A program made the translations under genes and the position numbers. DNA of 38,604 nt from WAPX01 sp964622075 (GTDB lineage Archaea; Halobacteriota; Archaeoglobi; Archaeoglobales; Archaeoglobaceae), in contig CAZUMR010000006.1 of assembly GCA_964622075.1 (NCBI GenBank), forward strand, positions 1 to 38,604. The letters run 5' to 3'. This document shows positions 22,917 through 31,777 of the stretch, one piece after another. Each line of letters opens with the position of its first letter. Within the stretch, counting starts at the first letter, position 1. Below the pieces are notes generated by a model. The model worked only from the letters and a program-made list of their open reading frames with translations. It was not told the DNA's origin and did no database searches.

Positions 22917-24149
22917 TCAGGTTTCAAAAACTTCAAGGGATTGCTCTTTCATTGCTCTCTCAATACCGGCAAGTGTGCTCAGCCTGTAATCTTCGAGCAA
23001 AACTTTCTTTACAGGCTCGACTGGAACGTCCAGCCTTATCTCCCTCGTCCTCCCGTATCTGCCCTTGGATATGATTATGGAGTTGATTATACCAAGCATG
23101 TCGAGCTCGGATATGAGGTCACTTACCCTCCTCTGAGTCAGGCAATCGATCCCGACTTTTTTGCAGAGGTTTCTGTAAACTGCGTAAACTTCCCCGGTTG
23201 TAAACTTCCTCAATCCGGATTCTGTCAGAACTATCATTCCGTAAAGCAAAACCTTACTCTGAGTTGGCAGTGTTCTAACAGCCTCAACAACGTGATCTGT
23301 TTCAATCTTTCTGACTGCTTTCTTCACGTGCTCTCTTGTTATCTTCTCAGCACCTTCTTTCTCAGCTATCTCACCGCTAACCCTGAGCAAATCAAGAGCC
23401 TTTCTTGCATCACCGTGCTCCTGAGCTGCCAGAGCCGCACAGTAAGGGATTACGTCATCCTCAAGTACGCCCTCATAAAAGGCAAGCTCGGCTCTCTGCA
23501 TGAGTATGTCCTGCAGTTGCTCCGCATTGTATGGAGGAAATATGAGCTCTTCCTCACTCAAAGAGCTGAGAACTCTCGGATCAAGGAAGTTCTTGAACTT
23601 GAGGTCGTTTGATATTCCAATTATGCTGACTCTTGCTTTTTCAAGTTCGCCATTTATTCTCGAAAGGTTATACAGCACTTCGTCACCTTTTCTGACGAGC
23701 TTGTCAATTTCGTCAAGAACTATGACTATCGTCTGATCTCTTGAATCTATGGCACTCCTGACCTCATCGTAAACCTGATCCGTCGGCCAGCCTGTCATTG
23801 GAACGTTCCTGCCAAGAACCTTTGCAAGAGTTGCAAGAACCCTGTACTGGGTATCTATCCTCTCACAGTTTAGGTAGTGCACATAACAGTGCACACCAAG
23901 CTTTCTACCCATCTCCTCAAGCTGCTTTCCTACATACCTCACGGTTGCAGTTTTACCCGTACCCGTCTTGCCGTATATGAATATGTTGGAGGGCGTTTCT
24001 CCCTTCAACGCCGGAACAAGTATGGATGCAAGCTCCTCTATCTGTTCAGACCTGTGAGGCAGATATTCTGGCGTGTACGAGTGCCTCAGCACGTCTCTGT
24101 TCCTGAATATCTTCGGAGATGACATTAATGACTCGAAAATATTTGGCAT
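22917..24149 (-). CDS. Orc1/Cdc6 replication initiator
   Basis: Origin-binding AAA+ ATPase, 410 residues. Walker A GKTGTGKT (60-67), Walker B IVIVLDEIDKL (about 140-150), sensor 1 GISNDLKF, sensor 2 GDARKALDLLRVSGEIAE, and a C-terminal winged helix (about 300-400) with TQRRVSDLISELDMLGII. This is the canonical archaeal arrangement. The upstream spacer at 24150-24462 carries ORB-like dyads, as expected for an origin next to its initiator gene. Confidence 0.95.
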   Translation of the reverse strand: MPNIFESLMSSPKIFRNRDVLRHSYTPEYLPHRSEQIEELASILVPALKGETPSNIFIYGKTGTGKTATVRYVGKQLEEMGRKLGVHCYVHYLNCERIDTQYRVLATLAKVLGRNVPMTGWPTDQVYDEVRSAIDSRDQTIVIVLDEIDKLVRKGDEVLYNLSRINGELEKARVSIIGISNDLKFKNFLDPRVLSSLSEEELIFPPYNAEQLQDILMQRAELAFYEGVLEDDVIPYCAALAAQEHGDARKALDLLRVSGEIAEKEGAEKITREHVKKAVRKIETDHVVEAVRTLPTQSKVLLYGMIVLTESGLRKFTTGEVYAVYRNLCKKVGIDCLTQRRVSDLISELDMLGIINSIIISKGRYGRTREIRLDVPVEPVKKVLLEDYRLSTLAGIERAMKEQSLEVFET

Positions 24150-24209
24150 AATACCACCACATCACAGGCGTAGGAAGAACTTTAAGAGCTTTACCATTCG
24201 ACAAAATAT

Positions 24210-24225
24210 TTATTCAGCTGAATAA
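24210..24225. repeat. Perfect 16-bp palindrome TTATTCAGCTGAATAA
   Basis: Centred at 24217/24218 about 60 bp from the orc1/cdc6 start, close to its promoter. May bind the initiator or another dimeric protein. Confidence 0.5.
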
Positions 24226-24284
24226 TTACCGTTCAGGTAAGTTTTATTACATAAGCAAATTATCATAACCGATAACGCCCCACC

Positions 24285-24303
24285 GTTTCCTGTGGAAACC
24301 GGG
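24285..24303 (+). other. ORB-like element GTTTCC-TGT-GGAAAC followed by CGGG
   Basis: The dyad with perfect 6-bp arms and a trailing G-string resembles the archaeal origin recognition box core (TCCA-N-TGGAAAC, then a G-run). A weaker relative, GTGGAGAAACGTGG, lies at 24368-24381 in the same orientation. Confidence 0.55.
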
Positions 24304-24431
24304 AATAAAAATCGTATCCTGATCTGATAAGAGGTGAATCCTGAAAGAGGAATGTGGTAATCCAGATGTGGAGAAACGTGGTATTTTCTGTCAGTTTTAA
24401 CACCCTAACATTTGTGAGATGCTTCTCAAAA

Positions 24432-24441
24432 GTTATAAATA
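24432..24441 (+). promoter_or_regulatory. TATA box of the RibBA-like gene
   Basis: GTTATAAATA sits about 26 nt before ATG 24463, with no ribosome binding site between, indicating a leaderless transcript. Confidence 0.6.
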
Positions 24442-24462
24442 ACTACCCGGCCTAAAGCAGGC

Positions 24463-25632
24463 ATGCTCCACGATGAGAGAGAGGAGAGCGAAGATAAAAT
24501 AGAGAAACTCCTTGAACTCGTCAGGATCAGTCCTTTCATTGTCATAGACGAAAGCAAGTCCGTTATAAGCGTTCCAGCTGAAAAAGTGTCAAAAGAGAGC
24601 ATAGCCCTCATGATGAAGAACTGCGATGAGATAAGGCTCGCAATGCCGTGGAAAAAGATAGTCGAGCTTGGACTCAATAGATACATAGGAGGAGATGTCA
24701 TACCAATAGATTCGAGCAGAAACGGAACTTCAGCAAGTGAGAAAGCTGACTTCATAAGAAGGCTCGTCAGAGGTGAGGTAAAACCGGGCGAGATCGTTTT
24801 TCCCGGGAGGATATTCGTCGAAGAGGCAAAAGAAGGTGGAGTTCTTGAGAGGCCGAACGTTGGAGAGGCGTGCGTTGACGTTGTGAGAATGGCCGGGTTC
24901 AGCAGTTACGCGGTCTATTCAACCTTAACGACTTCAGAGGGTGAAGTTGCAGACGAAAAATACGCCAGAAAATTTGCTGAAGAAAAGAATCTTCCTGTTT
25001 TCAGCATAAAAAGGCTGATAGAATACAGACTGAAAAAAGAAAAGCTCGTAAAGAGGGTTGTTGAGGCAACACTGCCAACAAAGTTCTACGGAACGTTCAG
25101 AGCTGTTGGTTACGAGACACCTCTTGGAGAGATTGTAGCTCTCGTAAAGGGAGATGTCAGGGAAGGTGATGTCCTTGTAAGAATCCACTCAGAATGTTTA
25201 ACCGGGGACGTCTTCCACTCCCTGAGGTGCGACTGTGGAGAGCAGCTTGAAAGAGCCCTGAAAATGATAGACAGGGAAGGAAAGGGTGTCATGATATACA
25301 TGAGAGGACATGAAGGCAGGGGAATAGGTCTGATAAACAAACTTATGGCCTACAGGTTGCAAGAGGAAGGAAAAGATACTGTCGAGGCAAACATAGAGCT
25401 TGGATTTCCACCCGATTTGAGAAGTTACGGAATTGCTGCCCAGATTTTGATGGATCTTGGGGTCAGATCTGTAAGGCTCATGACGAACAACCCGCTGAAA
25501 ATAGAAGAGCTGAGGAAATACGGATTCAGCGTAAAGAGAGAGGCTATAGAAGTCGAGCCTTCAAGTGAAAACCTGAGATACCTAAAAGCAAAAAAGGAGA
25601 AGATGGGGCACATGCTCTGTTTAAATGACTAA
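24463..25632 (+). CDS. GTP cyclohydrolase II with a degenerate N-terminal RibB-like domain
   Basis: The C-terminal half (about 205-385) is a full RibA domain: zinc ligands Cys 245, 256 and 258 (HSECLTGDVFHSLRCDCG), RGHEGRGIGL and DLRSYGIAAQILMDLGVRSVRLMTNNPLK. It opens GTP for riboflavin (and F420) synthesis. The N-terminal half has the DHBP synthase fold but lost the acidic DDxDRENEGD and the HTEA motif (here IDESKSVIS and NVGEA), so it probably makes no DHBP. Many archaea use GTP cyclohydrolase III instead, so RibA is notable here. Leaderless start. Confidence 0.85.
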   Translation: MLHDEREESEDKIEKLLELVRISPFIVIDESKSVISVPAEKVSKESIALMMKNCDEIRLAMPWKKIVELGLNRYIGGDVIPIDSSRNGTSASEKADFIRRLVRGEVKPGEIVFPGRIFVEEAKEGGVLERPNVGEACVDVVRMAGFSSYAVYSTLTTSEGEVADEKYARKFAEEKNLPVFSIKRLIEYRLKKEKLVKRVVEATLPTKFYGTFRAVGYETPLGEIVALVKGDVREGDVLVRIHSECLTGDVFHSLRCDCGEQLERALKMIDREGKGVMIYMRGHEGRGIGLINKLMAYRLQEEGKDTVEANIELGFPPDLRSYGIAAQILMDLGVRSVRLMTNNPLKIEELRKYGFSVKREAIEVEPSSENLRYLKAKKEKMGHMLCLND

Positions 25633-25662
25633 AAAAATAAAATAATCCTGAATGTGGTTGGC

Positions 25663-26553
25663 ATGGACATCGTTGAAGCTTATTCCAGAGTTAGCAAAAA
25701 CGGATGGAAAGTTCTGAGTTCTATTTTCAGGAGGATGTGGGACTTCGAGTTCGTTCCATCAGAGCTCATAGCAAAGGATGCAAACTTACCCCAGGAAAAA
25801 GTTGAAGTGATTTTAAGGGGGCTCGCGGGAGATGGAATAGTTACAGTGAAGCAGCTCAGCTACCTTGGAGCAGCATTTACCTTCTTTGGTCTGTCACTCT
25901 ACTCACTCAGGAGGCTTGTGAAGAAGGGAGAAATCTCAATGATCGGCAGCAAGATGGGAGAGGGAAAGGAGAGCATGGTTTACAATGCCATGTCAGAAAA
26001 GTACGGAGAAGTTATAGTCAAATTCCACAGAGTTGGTTATCCAAGTTTCAAAAAGGTGAAGGAGAAGAGAGACTACGGAACTCTGCACTTCACAGTGTTA
26101 ACAGTCAGATCTGCGAGGAACGAGTTCAGAGCTCTGAGGAAGCTTGCCGGATTTGTCAGCGTACCAAAACCATACAGCTGGGAGGGAAATGCAGTTTTAA
26201 TGGAGTTAATAGACGCAAAAGAGCTTTTCAGAGTTAAACTAAGCAACCCCGAAGATGTGCTCGAAATTATACTTGAAGAGGTTAAAGAGATGTATTCAAG
26301 GGGAGTTGTCCACGGAGATCTGAGCCAGTACAATATACTTGTAAGCGAGGAAGGTGTCTGGATAATAGATTTCCCGCAGGCAGTGATTCTTGAGGAGGAA
26401 AGTGAAGAGTACTCAACACTAACACTTTCCGAGCTCAGAAAGCTTGCAGATGAAATGCTCAGGAGAGATGTGAAAAATATTCTTGATTATTTCAAAAGAA
26501 GCTATAATATTGAAAAAGATTTTGATGAAGTGCTTAAATTCATAACTTCCTGA
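25663..26553 (+). CDS. rio2: RIO2 atypical serine kinase
   Basis: Ribosome small-subunit maturation kinase, 296 residues from ATG 25663. An N-terminal winged helix (about 1-85) is followed by the RIO domain: nucleotide loop GSKMGEGKESMVY, ATP lysine in VIVKFHRVG, catalytic loop VVHGDLSQYNILV and metal-binding IIDFPQAV. An in-frame GTG at 25654 would add three residues. Follows the RibBA-like gene by 30 nt. Confidence 0.95.
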   Translation: MDIVEAYSRVSKNGWKVLSSIFRRMWDFEFVPSELIAKDANLPQEKVEVILRGLAGDGIVTVKQLSYLGAAFTFFGLSLYSLRRLVKKGEISMIGSKMGEGKESMVYNAMSEKYGEVIVKFHRVGYPSFKKVKEKRDYGTLHFTVLTVRSARNEFRALRKLAGFVSVPKPYSWEGNAVLMELIDAKELFRVKLSNPEDVLEIILEEVKEMYSRGVVHGDLSQYNILVSEEGVWIIDFPQAVILEEESEEYSTLTLSELRKLADEMLRRDVKNILDYFKRSYNIEKDFDEVLKFITS

Positions 26554-26600
26554 AATGTGAAATCGGGAAAGCTTTTTAGGAGAGACCATACCTGTCTCCC

Positions 26601-27260
26601 ATGGGTCAATTTCAGAATTCTGGCAGATCAGAGAGTAAATCAAAAAGAATTATTGCTGCTCTTGATTGTGATAACGCCGTGGAAGTTGCAGAAAAGATAG
26701 GAGAGTACGTTCACGCTTTTAAAGTCAACTATCCACTCGTACTGAGAAAGGGGATCGGTGTTATTGGGGAGATCTCAAAGTTCGGTAGTGTTATAGCAGA
26801 TTTTAAAATTGCTGATGTGCCTCACATCTCCTCCCAGATAGCTGAGTGTGCCTTTGAGTCAGGAGCTAAGGGTGTAATAGTTCACGCTTTCGTCGGGTCT
26901 GACACAGTTAAAGAGGTTGTAAAGGTTGCCGAAAGGTATGACAGAGACGTTTACGCTGTTGTGGAGCTGAGCAGCGAGGGTGGGAAGGAGTTCATGAGCA
27001 GGGTTGCTGAAGAGCTGGTAAAGCTTGCTAGGGATGCTGGATGTAAGGGAATAGTTGCCCCCGCTACGAGGACTGAGAGAATAAGGAAGCTGAAGAAAGT
27101 TGCAGGAGATATGGTGGTAATAACTCCGGGTGTTGGTGCTCAGGGGGGAAGTGCAAGAGAAGCCATAAAGGCTGGTGCCGATTACATCATAGTTGGCAGA
27201 AGCATATATCTTGGAGACCCCATCAAAAACGTTCTCTCCCTGCTTGAAAGTCTTGAATGA
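26601..27260 (+). CDS. pyrF: Orotidine 5'-phosphate decarboxylase
   Basis: Final step of UMP synthesis. The TIM barrel has IIAALDCDNA, the catalytic Asp-Lys-Asp set in ADFKIADVPH, and the phosphate-binding ITPGVGAQGG and DYIIVGRSIY. 219 residues. A T-rich box (GCTTTTTAGG) about 26 nt before ATG suggests a leaderless message. The small repeat GAGAC-N7-GTCTC (26581-26597) sits between box and start. Followed 12 nt later by dapF. Confidence 0.93.
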   Translation: MGQFQNSGRSESKSKRIIAALDCDNAVEVAEKIGEYVHAFKVNYPLVLRKGIGVIGEISKFGSVIADFKIADVPHISSQIAECAFESGAKGVIVHAFVGSDTVKEVVKVAERYDRDVYAVVELSSEGGKEFMSRVAEELVKLARDAGCKGIVAPATRTERIRKLKKVAGDMVVITPGVGAQGGSAREAIKAGADYIIVGRSIYLGDPIKNVLSLLESLE

Positions 27261-27272
27261 GCGGGAAGGCTG

Positions 27273-28142
27273 GTGGTAGCAATGTGCAATGCAGGCGTGT
27301 CAGGATATGAAGGTATTGAGTTTGCAAAGATGCACGGTAATGGAAATGACTTCGTCGTTTTCGATGAGTTCCTGAGAGAAGTTGTACCGGAAAAGGAAAA
27401 GAGCAATTTCGTCAAAGCAATCTGTGACAGGAAATTTGGAGTGGGGGGAGATGGAGCAATATTCGTCCAGAAATCGAAAGTTGCAGATGTCAGGTTCAGG
27501 TACTTCAACAGCGACGGCAGTGAAGCTGAAATGTGTGGAAACGGAATCAGGTGTTTTGCAAGGTTCGCTTTTGAGAAGGGATACGTAAAGGAAAAGTTCA
27601 AAGCTGAGACGCTTGCTGGCATTAAGGAGCTCGAAATAATGGGTAAAGCCGTAAAGGTTGACATGGGAGAGGTGCATTTCTCCCCAGAAAGAATTCCCGC
27701 AAAGGGCGGGTGCTTTAACGGTGTGTGGAGCACAGACATAGGCAAATGGAAAGTTTACGCCGTAAACACAGGAGTTCCACATGCAGTCGTATTCGTGGAC
27801 TGCAAAGAGCTTGAAGAGCTTGACATAAATCTGGCCAGAGAAATCAGGTACAGCGATGTTTTTCCAGAAGGAGCCAACGTCAACTTTGCCTGCATCAGTG
27901 AAGGAGTGATAAGGGTAAGAACGTACGAGAGAGGAGTGGAGGGAGAGACCCTGAGCTGTGGAACGGGGAGTGTAGGTGTCGCAGCAGTAGCGCTGAAACT
28001 TGGACTCTGCAATTCAAAAGTCAGGGTTGTAACCAGAGGTGGCGAGCTGCTGATAGAGTTTGAGGAAAGGGATGGATCCCTAAAAGCGTACATGACAGGC
28101 AATGCTGTAAAGGTTTTCGAGGGTAAACTGGCCGAAATTTAG
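27273..28142 (+). CDS. dapF: Diaminopimelate epimerase
   Basis: Interconverts LL- and meso-diaminopimelate on the way to lysine. Both catalytic cysteine blocks are present: EAEMCGNGIRCFARF (Cys near 90) and GETLSCGTGSVGVAAVAL (Cys near 230), with FAKMHGNGNDFVVFD at the start of the fold. Start choice among GTG 27273 and ATG 27282 affects only residues ahead of the conserved part. Lies 12 nt after pyrF. Confidence 0.94.
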   Translation: MVAMCNAGVSGYEGIEFAKMHGNGNDFVVFDEFLREVVPEKEKSNFVKAICDRKFGVGGDGAIFVQKSKVADVRFRYFNSDGSEAEMCGNGIRCFARFAFEKGYVKEKFKAETLAGIKELEIMGKAVKVDMGEVHFSPERIPAKGGCFNGVWSTDIGKWKVYAVNTGVPHAVVFVDCKELEELDINLAREIRYSDVFPEGANVNFACISEGVIRVRTYERGVEGETLSCGTGSVGVAAVALKLGLCNSKVRVVTRGGELLIEFEERDGSLKAYMTGNAVKVFEGKLAEI

Positions 28143-28153
28143 CACGCAGAGCG

Positions 28154-28984
28154 GTGAGTGGTGTGGAGGAAAAGTTCGTAATTAACGTCCTTCACTCTCC
28201 AAGAATAGTGGAAATACTTGAGCTGCTCGAAAAAAAGCCAAGTTCGAAAAAAGAGCTCAGAGAGATTCTTGGCATATCTGGCTCTTCTCTAATTCAGACG
28301 ATCACAAAAATGAGTTCCATGGGGCTCGTGAGGGAAGAGGGGGAGAAGGTGGAGATATCTCCAAAGGGGAGTGTGATCCTCAGGGCGAAGGACATTCTTG
28401 AAAGGTACAGCATGTGCATAAACAGCCTTGAAAAGTACATCAACGAATACGTGCTGGATGATATCCCTCCCAGACTTCTCAAAAGACTATACGAGCTTGG
28501 AGAGCTGAAGGTTGTGGAGAGAAAGGAAGATACGTTCAAGCCTCACGACGAGTTCGTCGAAGAGCTTTCAAAAGCGAAAGTAATAGAGGGATATTCGACA
28601 ATATTCTTCGCAGAGTACGTGGACGTGTTTTCAGGGTTTGCAGAAGAGGGGAAAAAGATAAAAATAGCTATTAATGAAAAAGTTTTCTCGCAAATATTAA
28701 GAAACTACAAAAAAGATCTGCTCAGAGGGTTGAAATACCCGAATGTAGAGCTTTACTTGTCAAGAAAGGATTTCAGATTCTGCATAGCCATGACCGAGTC
28801 GTACTTTTCAATATCATTTTACCTGAAGAATGGATTATTCGATTACAAAAGAGACTTTGTGACCAAGAGTGAAAGTGGCAGGAGATGGGGTAAAGCTTTG
28901 CTAAAACACGTCATGAATTACTGCGTGAGAATAGATGAGAGACTTGTGGAGAAGTTCGAATCTGGGTTAATACGAAAGAGCTAA
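28154..28984 (+). CDS. Winged-helix transcriptional regulator, FilR1/DUF1724 type
   Basis: 276 residues. The N-terminal winged helix (about 15-75: KPSSKKELREILGISGSSLIQTITKMSSMGLVREEGEKVEISPKG) resembles ArsR-like domains, and the rest matches the archaeal DUF1724 effector domain known from the methanogenesis regulator FilR1 (IEGYSTIFFAEYVDVF, NVELYLSRKDFRFCIAMTE, KSESGRRWGKALLKHV). The signal it senses is unknown. GTG start, 11 nt after dapF; it may be read with that operon. Confidence 0.8.
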   Translation: MSGVEEKFVINVLHSPRIVEILELLEKKPSSKKELREILGISGSSLIQTITKMSSMGLVREEGEKVEISPKGSVILRAKDILERYSMCINSLEKYINEYVLDDIPPRLLKRLYELGELKVVERKEDTFKPHDEFVEELSKAKVIEGYSTIFFAEYVDVFSGFAEEGKKIKIAINEKVFSQILRNYKKDLLRGLKYPNVELYLSRKDFRFCIAMTESYFSISFYLKNGLFDYKRDFVTKSESGRRWGKALLKHVMNYCVRIDERLVEKFESGLIRKS

Positions 28985-29010
28985 CTAACTCTTTTTTCAA
29001 CCTTGAAACG

Positions 29011-31389
29011 ATGCAGGGCTGGTTGATTGATGTCGATTACATAACAAAAAACGAGAGAGCCGTAATAAGGCTCTGGTGTAAAAACGACGACGGAATTTTC
29101 GTTGTTTACGATGACAGCTTTCAGCCCTACTTTTACGCTCTTGTTGAGGAAGGAATAGACGAGAGAGATATTCTGAACCTAAAGGTTGAGAGAAGGGACG
29201 AGCTGATTTCCCCCGAAAAGGTGGAGAGAGTAAGTGCGAGGTATCTTGGAAAGGAGGTAGAAGCTTTCAAAATTTACGCAAAGCACCCCCAGCACGTTCC
29301 AAAATTAAGAGAGGCTGTATCGGCCCTCGGGCTTGAAGTCAGGGAGGCAGATATCCCGTTTGCCTACAGATACCTGATAGACAGAGATCTGGCTTGCATG
29401 GATGGAATAGAGTTCGAAGGAGAAAGAATAACCCTGAAAGGCAGGCTACCAGAGTACAAGGCAAAGGAGATCAGAAGAGCTGAAAGAGATGGTTTTCCAG
29501 AAATGAAGGTTCTTGCGTTTGACTGCGAAATGCTGACTGCCATAGGAATGCCCGACCCGGAGAAAGACCCCATAATTGTCATATCCGTAAAATGCGGAGA
29601 TTTTGAGGAAATAATTCACGTTGGAGAAGGGATGAGTGAAAGAGATGTTATTTCAAGATTTCTTCACCTTATCAGGGAGCTCGATCCGGATGTAATTGTG
29701 GGATACAATCAGGACGCTTTCGACTGGCCGTATATAAGGAAGAGGGCAGAGAAGTACGATATAAAGCTTGAAATCGGAAGGGATTACTCCCCACTCGTAT
29801 TCAAACCCGGAAATCCAAGAAGACCAAAAATAGCCGGCAGATTAAACATAGATCTGTACGACATAGCCCTCAGGAGCATAGATGTCAAGATAAAGAAGCT
29901 CGAAAACGTTGCTGAATTTCTCGGGACAAAGGTAGAAATAGCAGATATTGAAGCTAAAGATATTTATAAAAAGTGGAGTTCTGGAGATAGAGAGGCCGTT
30001 TTAAAGTACGCAAGACAAGATGTCCTCAACACGTACTTCATAGCAGAAGAGCTGCTACCAATGCAGTACGAGCTCAGCAAGATGATCAGGATTCCGGCAG
30101 ACGATGTTGCAAGGAGTGGCAGAGGAAAACAGGTGGAATGGCTTTTAATGAGCGAAGCTTACAAGGCTGGAGAAATAGCACCGAATCCAAAAGAGGGAGG
30201 AGAAACATACGAGGGGGCTTTCGTCCTCGAACCCGTCAGGGGACTGCATGAGAACGTTATCTGCCTCGACTTCGCATCCATGTATCCTTCAATAATGATT
30301 GCCTTCAACATAAGCCCGGACACACTTGTGAAGGGTAGCTGTGAGGATTGCTACATAGCCCCGGAAGTCAGGCACGCTTTCAGAAAGCATCCAGACGGTT
30401 TCTTCCGCAGAATTCTCAGAATGCTGATAGAAAAGAGGAGAGAAATCAAAAAGCTGATGAAAAAGCTCGACAGAGATAGCGTGGAGTACAGACTTCTTGA
30501 CATAAAACAGATGACATTAAAAGTGCTGACCAATTCATTCTACGGTTACACCGGCTGGGGAATGGCAAGATGGTACTGCAGAGAGTGTGCAGAGGCGACG
30601 ACTGCATGGGGAAGGCACTTCATAAAAACTTCCGCAAAAATTGCAAGAGAGAACGGATTTGATGTACTTTATGGCGACACAGATAGTATATTTGTTAAAA
30701 AAGACTCTTTATCGCTCGAGGAGCTTGAAAAAGAGGTAAGAAAGCTGATAAAAATTCTGAGAGACGAGATGCCCGTCCAGATAGAGATAGATGAATACTA
30801 CAGGACTGTGTTCTTTGTTGAGAAGAAGAGGTACGCTGGGCTGACAAGAGACGGCAGGATTGTTGTAAAGGGACTTGAGGTCAGAAGGGGAGACTGGTGC
30901 GAACTTGCGAAGAACGTGCAGAGAAAGGTCATAGAAATCATCCTGAAGGAGAGAGACCCGGAAAAGGCTGTGAAATTTGTCAGAGAGGTTATAGAGGACA
31001 TAAAAAATGGAAGGTTCGAACTTGAGAACTACGTGATATACAAGTCGCTGACAAAGAAGCCGAGCAAGTATGAAAGCATGCAGGCTCACGTTAAAGCAGC
31101 GCTGAAAGCCGCAAAGAAGGGAATAATTTACACGGTTGGCTCAAAAGTCGGATACGTAATACTCAAGGGTTCTGGGAACGTTGGAGATAGAGCTTTCCCG
31201 GTTGACCTGATAGAGGACTTCGATGGGGAAAACGTGATAGATAAAGATGGAAACTCCTACAAGCTTGACAAGGACTATTACATAGACAAGCAGGTAATTC
31301 CGGTTGTCATGAGAATTCTTGAAAGATTTGGATACTGTGAAAGTGAGGTAAAGGGAAAAGGACAGAGCACTCTCGATGCTTTCTTTTAA
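29011..31389 (+). CDS. polB: Family B DNA polymerase
   Basis: Main replicative polymerase candidate, 792 residues. Proofreading exonuclease motifs: Exo I AFDCEMLT (~170), Exo II YNQDAFDWP (~233), Exo III YARQDVLNTYF (~335). Polymerase motifs: A DFASMYPSI (~422), B KVLTNSFYGYTG (~505), C YGDTDSIFV (~557). Cys in place of the usual Ile/Tyr in Exo I does not remove the Asp-Glu pair. The tail GQSTLDAFF is a PCNA-interacting PIP box. No intein. Follows the FilR1-type gene by 26 nt. Confidence 0.96.
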   Translation: MQGWLIDVDYITKNERAVIRLWCKNDDGIFVVYDDSFQPYFYALVEEGIDERDILNLKVERRDELISPEKVERVSARYLGKEVEAFKIYAKHPQHVPKLREAVSALGLEVREADIPFAYRYLIDRDLACMDGIEFEGERITLKGRLPEYKAKEIRRAERDGFPEMKVLAFDCEMLTAIGMPDPEKDPIIVISVKCGDFEEIIHVGEGMSERDVISRFLHLIRELDPDVIVGYNQDAFDWPYIRKRAEKYDIKLEIGRDYSPLVFKPGNPRRPKIAGRLNIDLYDIALRSIDVKIKKLENVAEFLGTKVEIADIEAKDIYKKWSSGDREAVLKYARQDVLNTYFIAEELLPMQYELSKMIRIPADDVARSGRGKQVEWLLMSEAYKAGEIAPNPKEGGETYEGAFVLEPVRGLHENVICLDFASMYPSIMIAFNISPDTLVKGSCEDCYIAPEVRHAFRKHPDGFFRRILRMLIEKRREIKKLMKKLDRDSVEYRLLDIKQMTLKVLTNSFYGYTGWGMARWYCRECAEATTAWGRHFIKTSAKIARENGFDVLYGDTDSIFVKKDSLSLEELEKEVRKLIKILRDEMPVQIEIDEYYRTVFFVEKKRYAGLTRDGRIVVKGLEVRRGDWCELAKNVQRKVIEIILKERDPEKAVKFVREVIEDIKNGRFELENYVIYKSLTKKPSKYESMQAHVKAALKAAKKGIIYTVGSKVGYVILKGSGNVGDRAFPVDLIEDFDGENVIDKDGNSYKLDKDYYIDKQVIPVVMRILERFGYCESEVKGKGQSTLDAFF

Positions 31390-31407
31390 TTAAACATTTT
31401 AATTAAA
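31385..31407. terminator. Inverted repeat at the end of polB
   Basis: Arms TTTAATTAAA (31385-31394 and 31398-31407) around CAT, overlapping the polB stop and the tail of the frameshifted gene on the other strand. It is well placed to separate convergent transcripts. Confidence 0.5.
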
Positions 31408-31610
31408 TTTCAAATTCTTTAAACAGATCGTCTAAACAGAGAAATTCGCCTTTCTCTATTCCCGGCCTGTCAGAGTAATGCTTTGACGCCACTTTTGGGC
31501 CAAGGGTAACAGATCCCTCCGTTAATTACGTTGTACTCGCAGTTCCAGCACTCAGAGTTCGCTACCCTGAGCATCTTTTTCTTTTCGCAAAACACCAGCT
31601 CTCCAATCAT
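31403..31610 (-). pseudogene. Small Cys-containing protein split by a frameshift
   Basis: An ATG at 31610 opens MIGELVFCEKKKMLR...SECWNCEYNVINGG with a CxxC pair; this frame soon stops. A change of frame around GGAGGGA (near 31517) continues into protein-like SVTLGPKVASKHYSDRPGI then EKGEFLCLDDLFKEFEI, ending TAA at 31403. A minus-strand TATA-like TTTATAT about 26 nt before the ATG fits a leaderless gene. The product would be about 68 residues, perhaps a zinc protein; family not recognised. The frameshift may be real decay or a sequencing error. Confidence 0.45.
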
Positions 31611-31777
31611 ACGTTACTCGTCGAAGTTAAGAAATATAAATCTAACCCAAATACTTTAACATTATTATAATTATGTTGTTATGATATTATGATAACACAT
31701 GACATGCTGCAATTCAGATGTCAGGTCTGAAAAGAATACAAGAGACAAATTAATAAAAATTATCCAGACAAAACCCC
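31611..31777. other. Spacer with hairpin TGTTAT-N9-ATAACA
   Basis: A/T-rich, no credible frame. The hairpin occupies 31677-31697, and the T/A-rich stretch before the CLC stop probably includes its terminator. Confidence 0.4.

Larger units (their letters stand above)
24150..24462. other. Candidate replication origin (oriC-like spacer beside orc1/cdc6)
   Basis: This 313-bp stretch has no credible frame. It is A/T-rich and holds a 16-bp palindrome, an ORB-like dyad and a second ORB-like half element. The neighbour is orc1/cdc6. The pattern fits archaeal origins; replication activity is inferred. Confidence 0.55.

Noticed and set aside
31677..31697. TGTTAT-N9-ATAACA as a second ModE-like site
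   Set aside because: The half-sites lack CG ends and the spacing is 9 instead of 12; no Mo or W gene is near.
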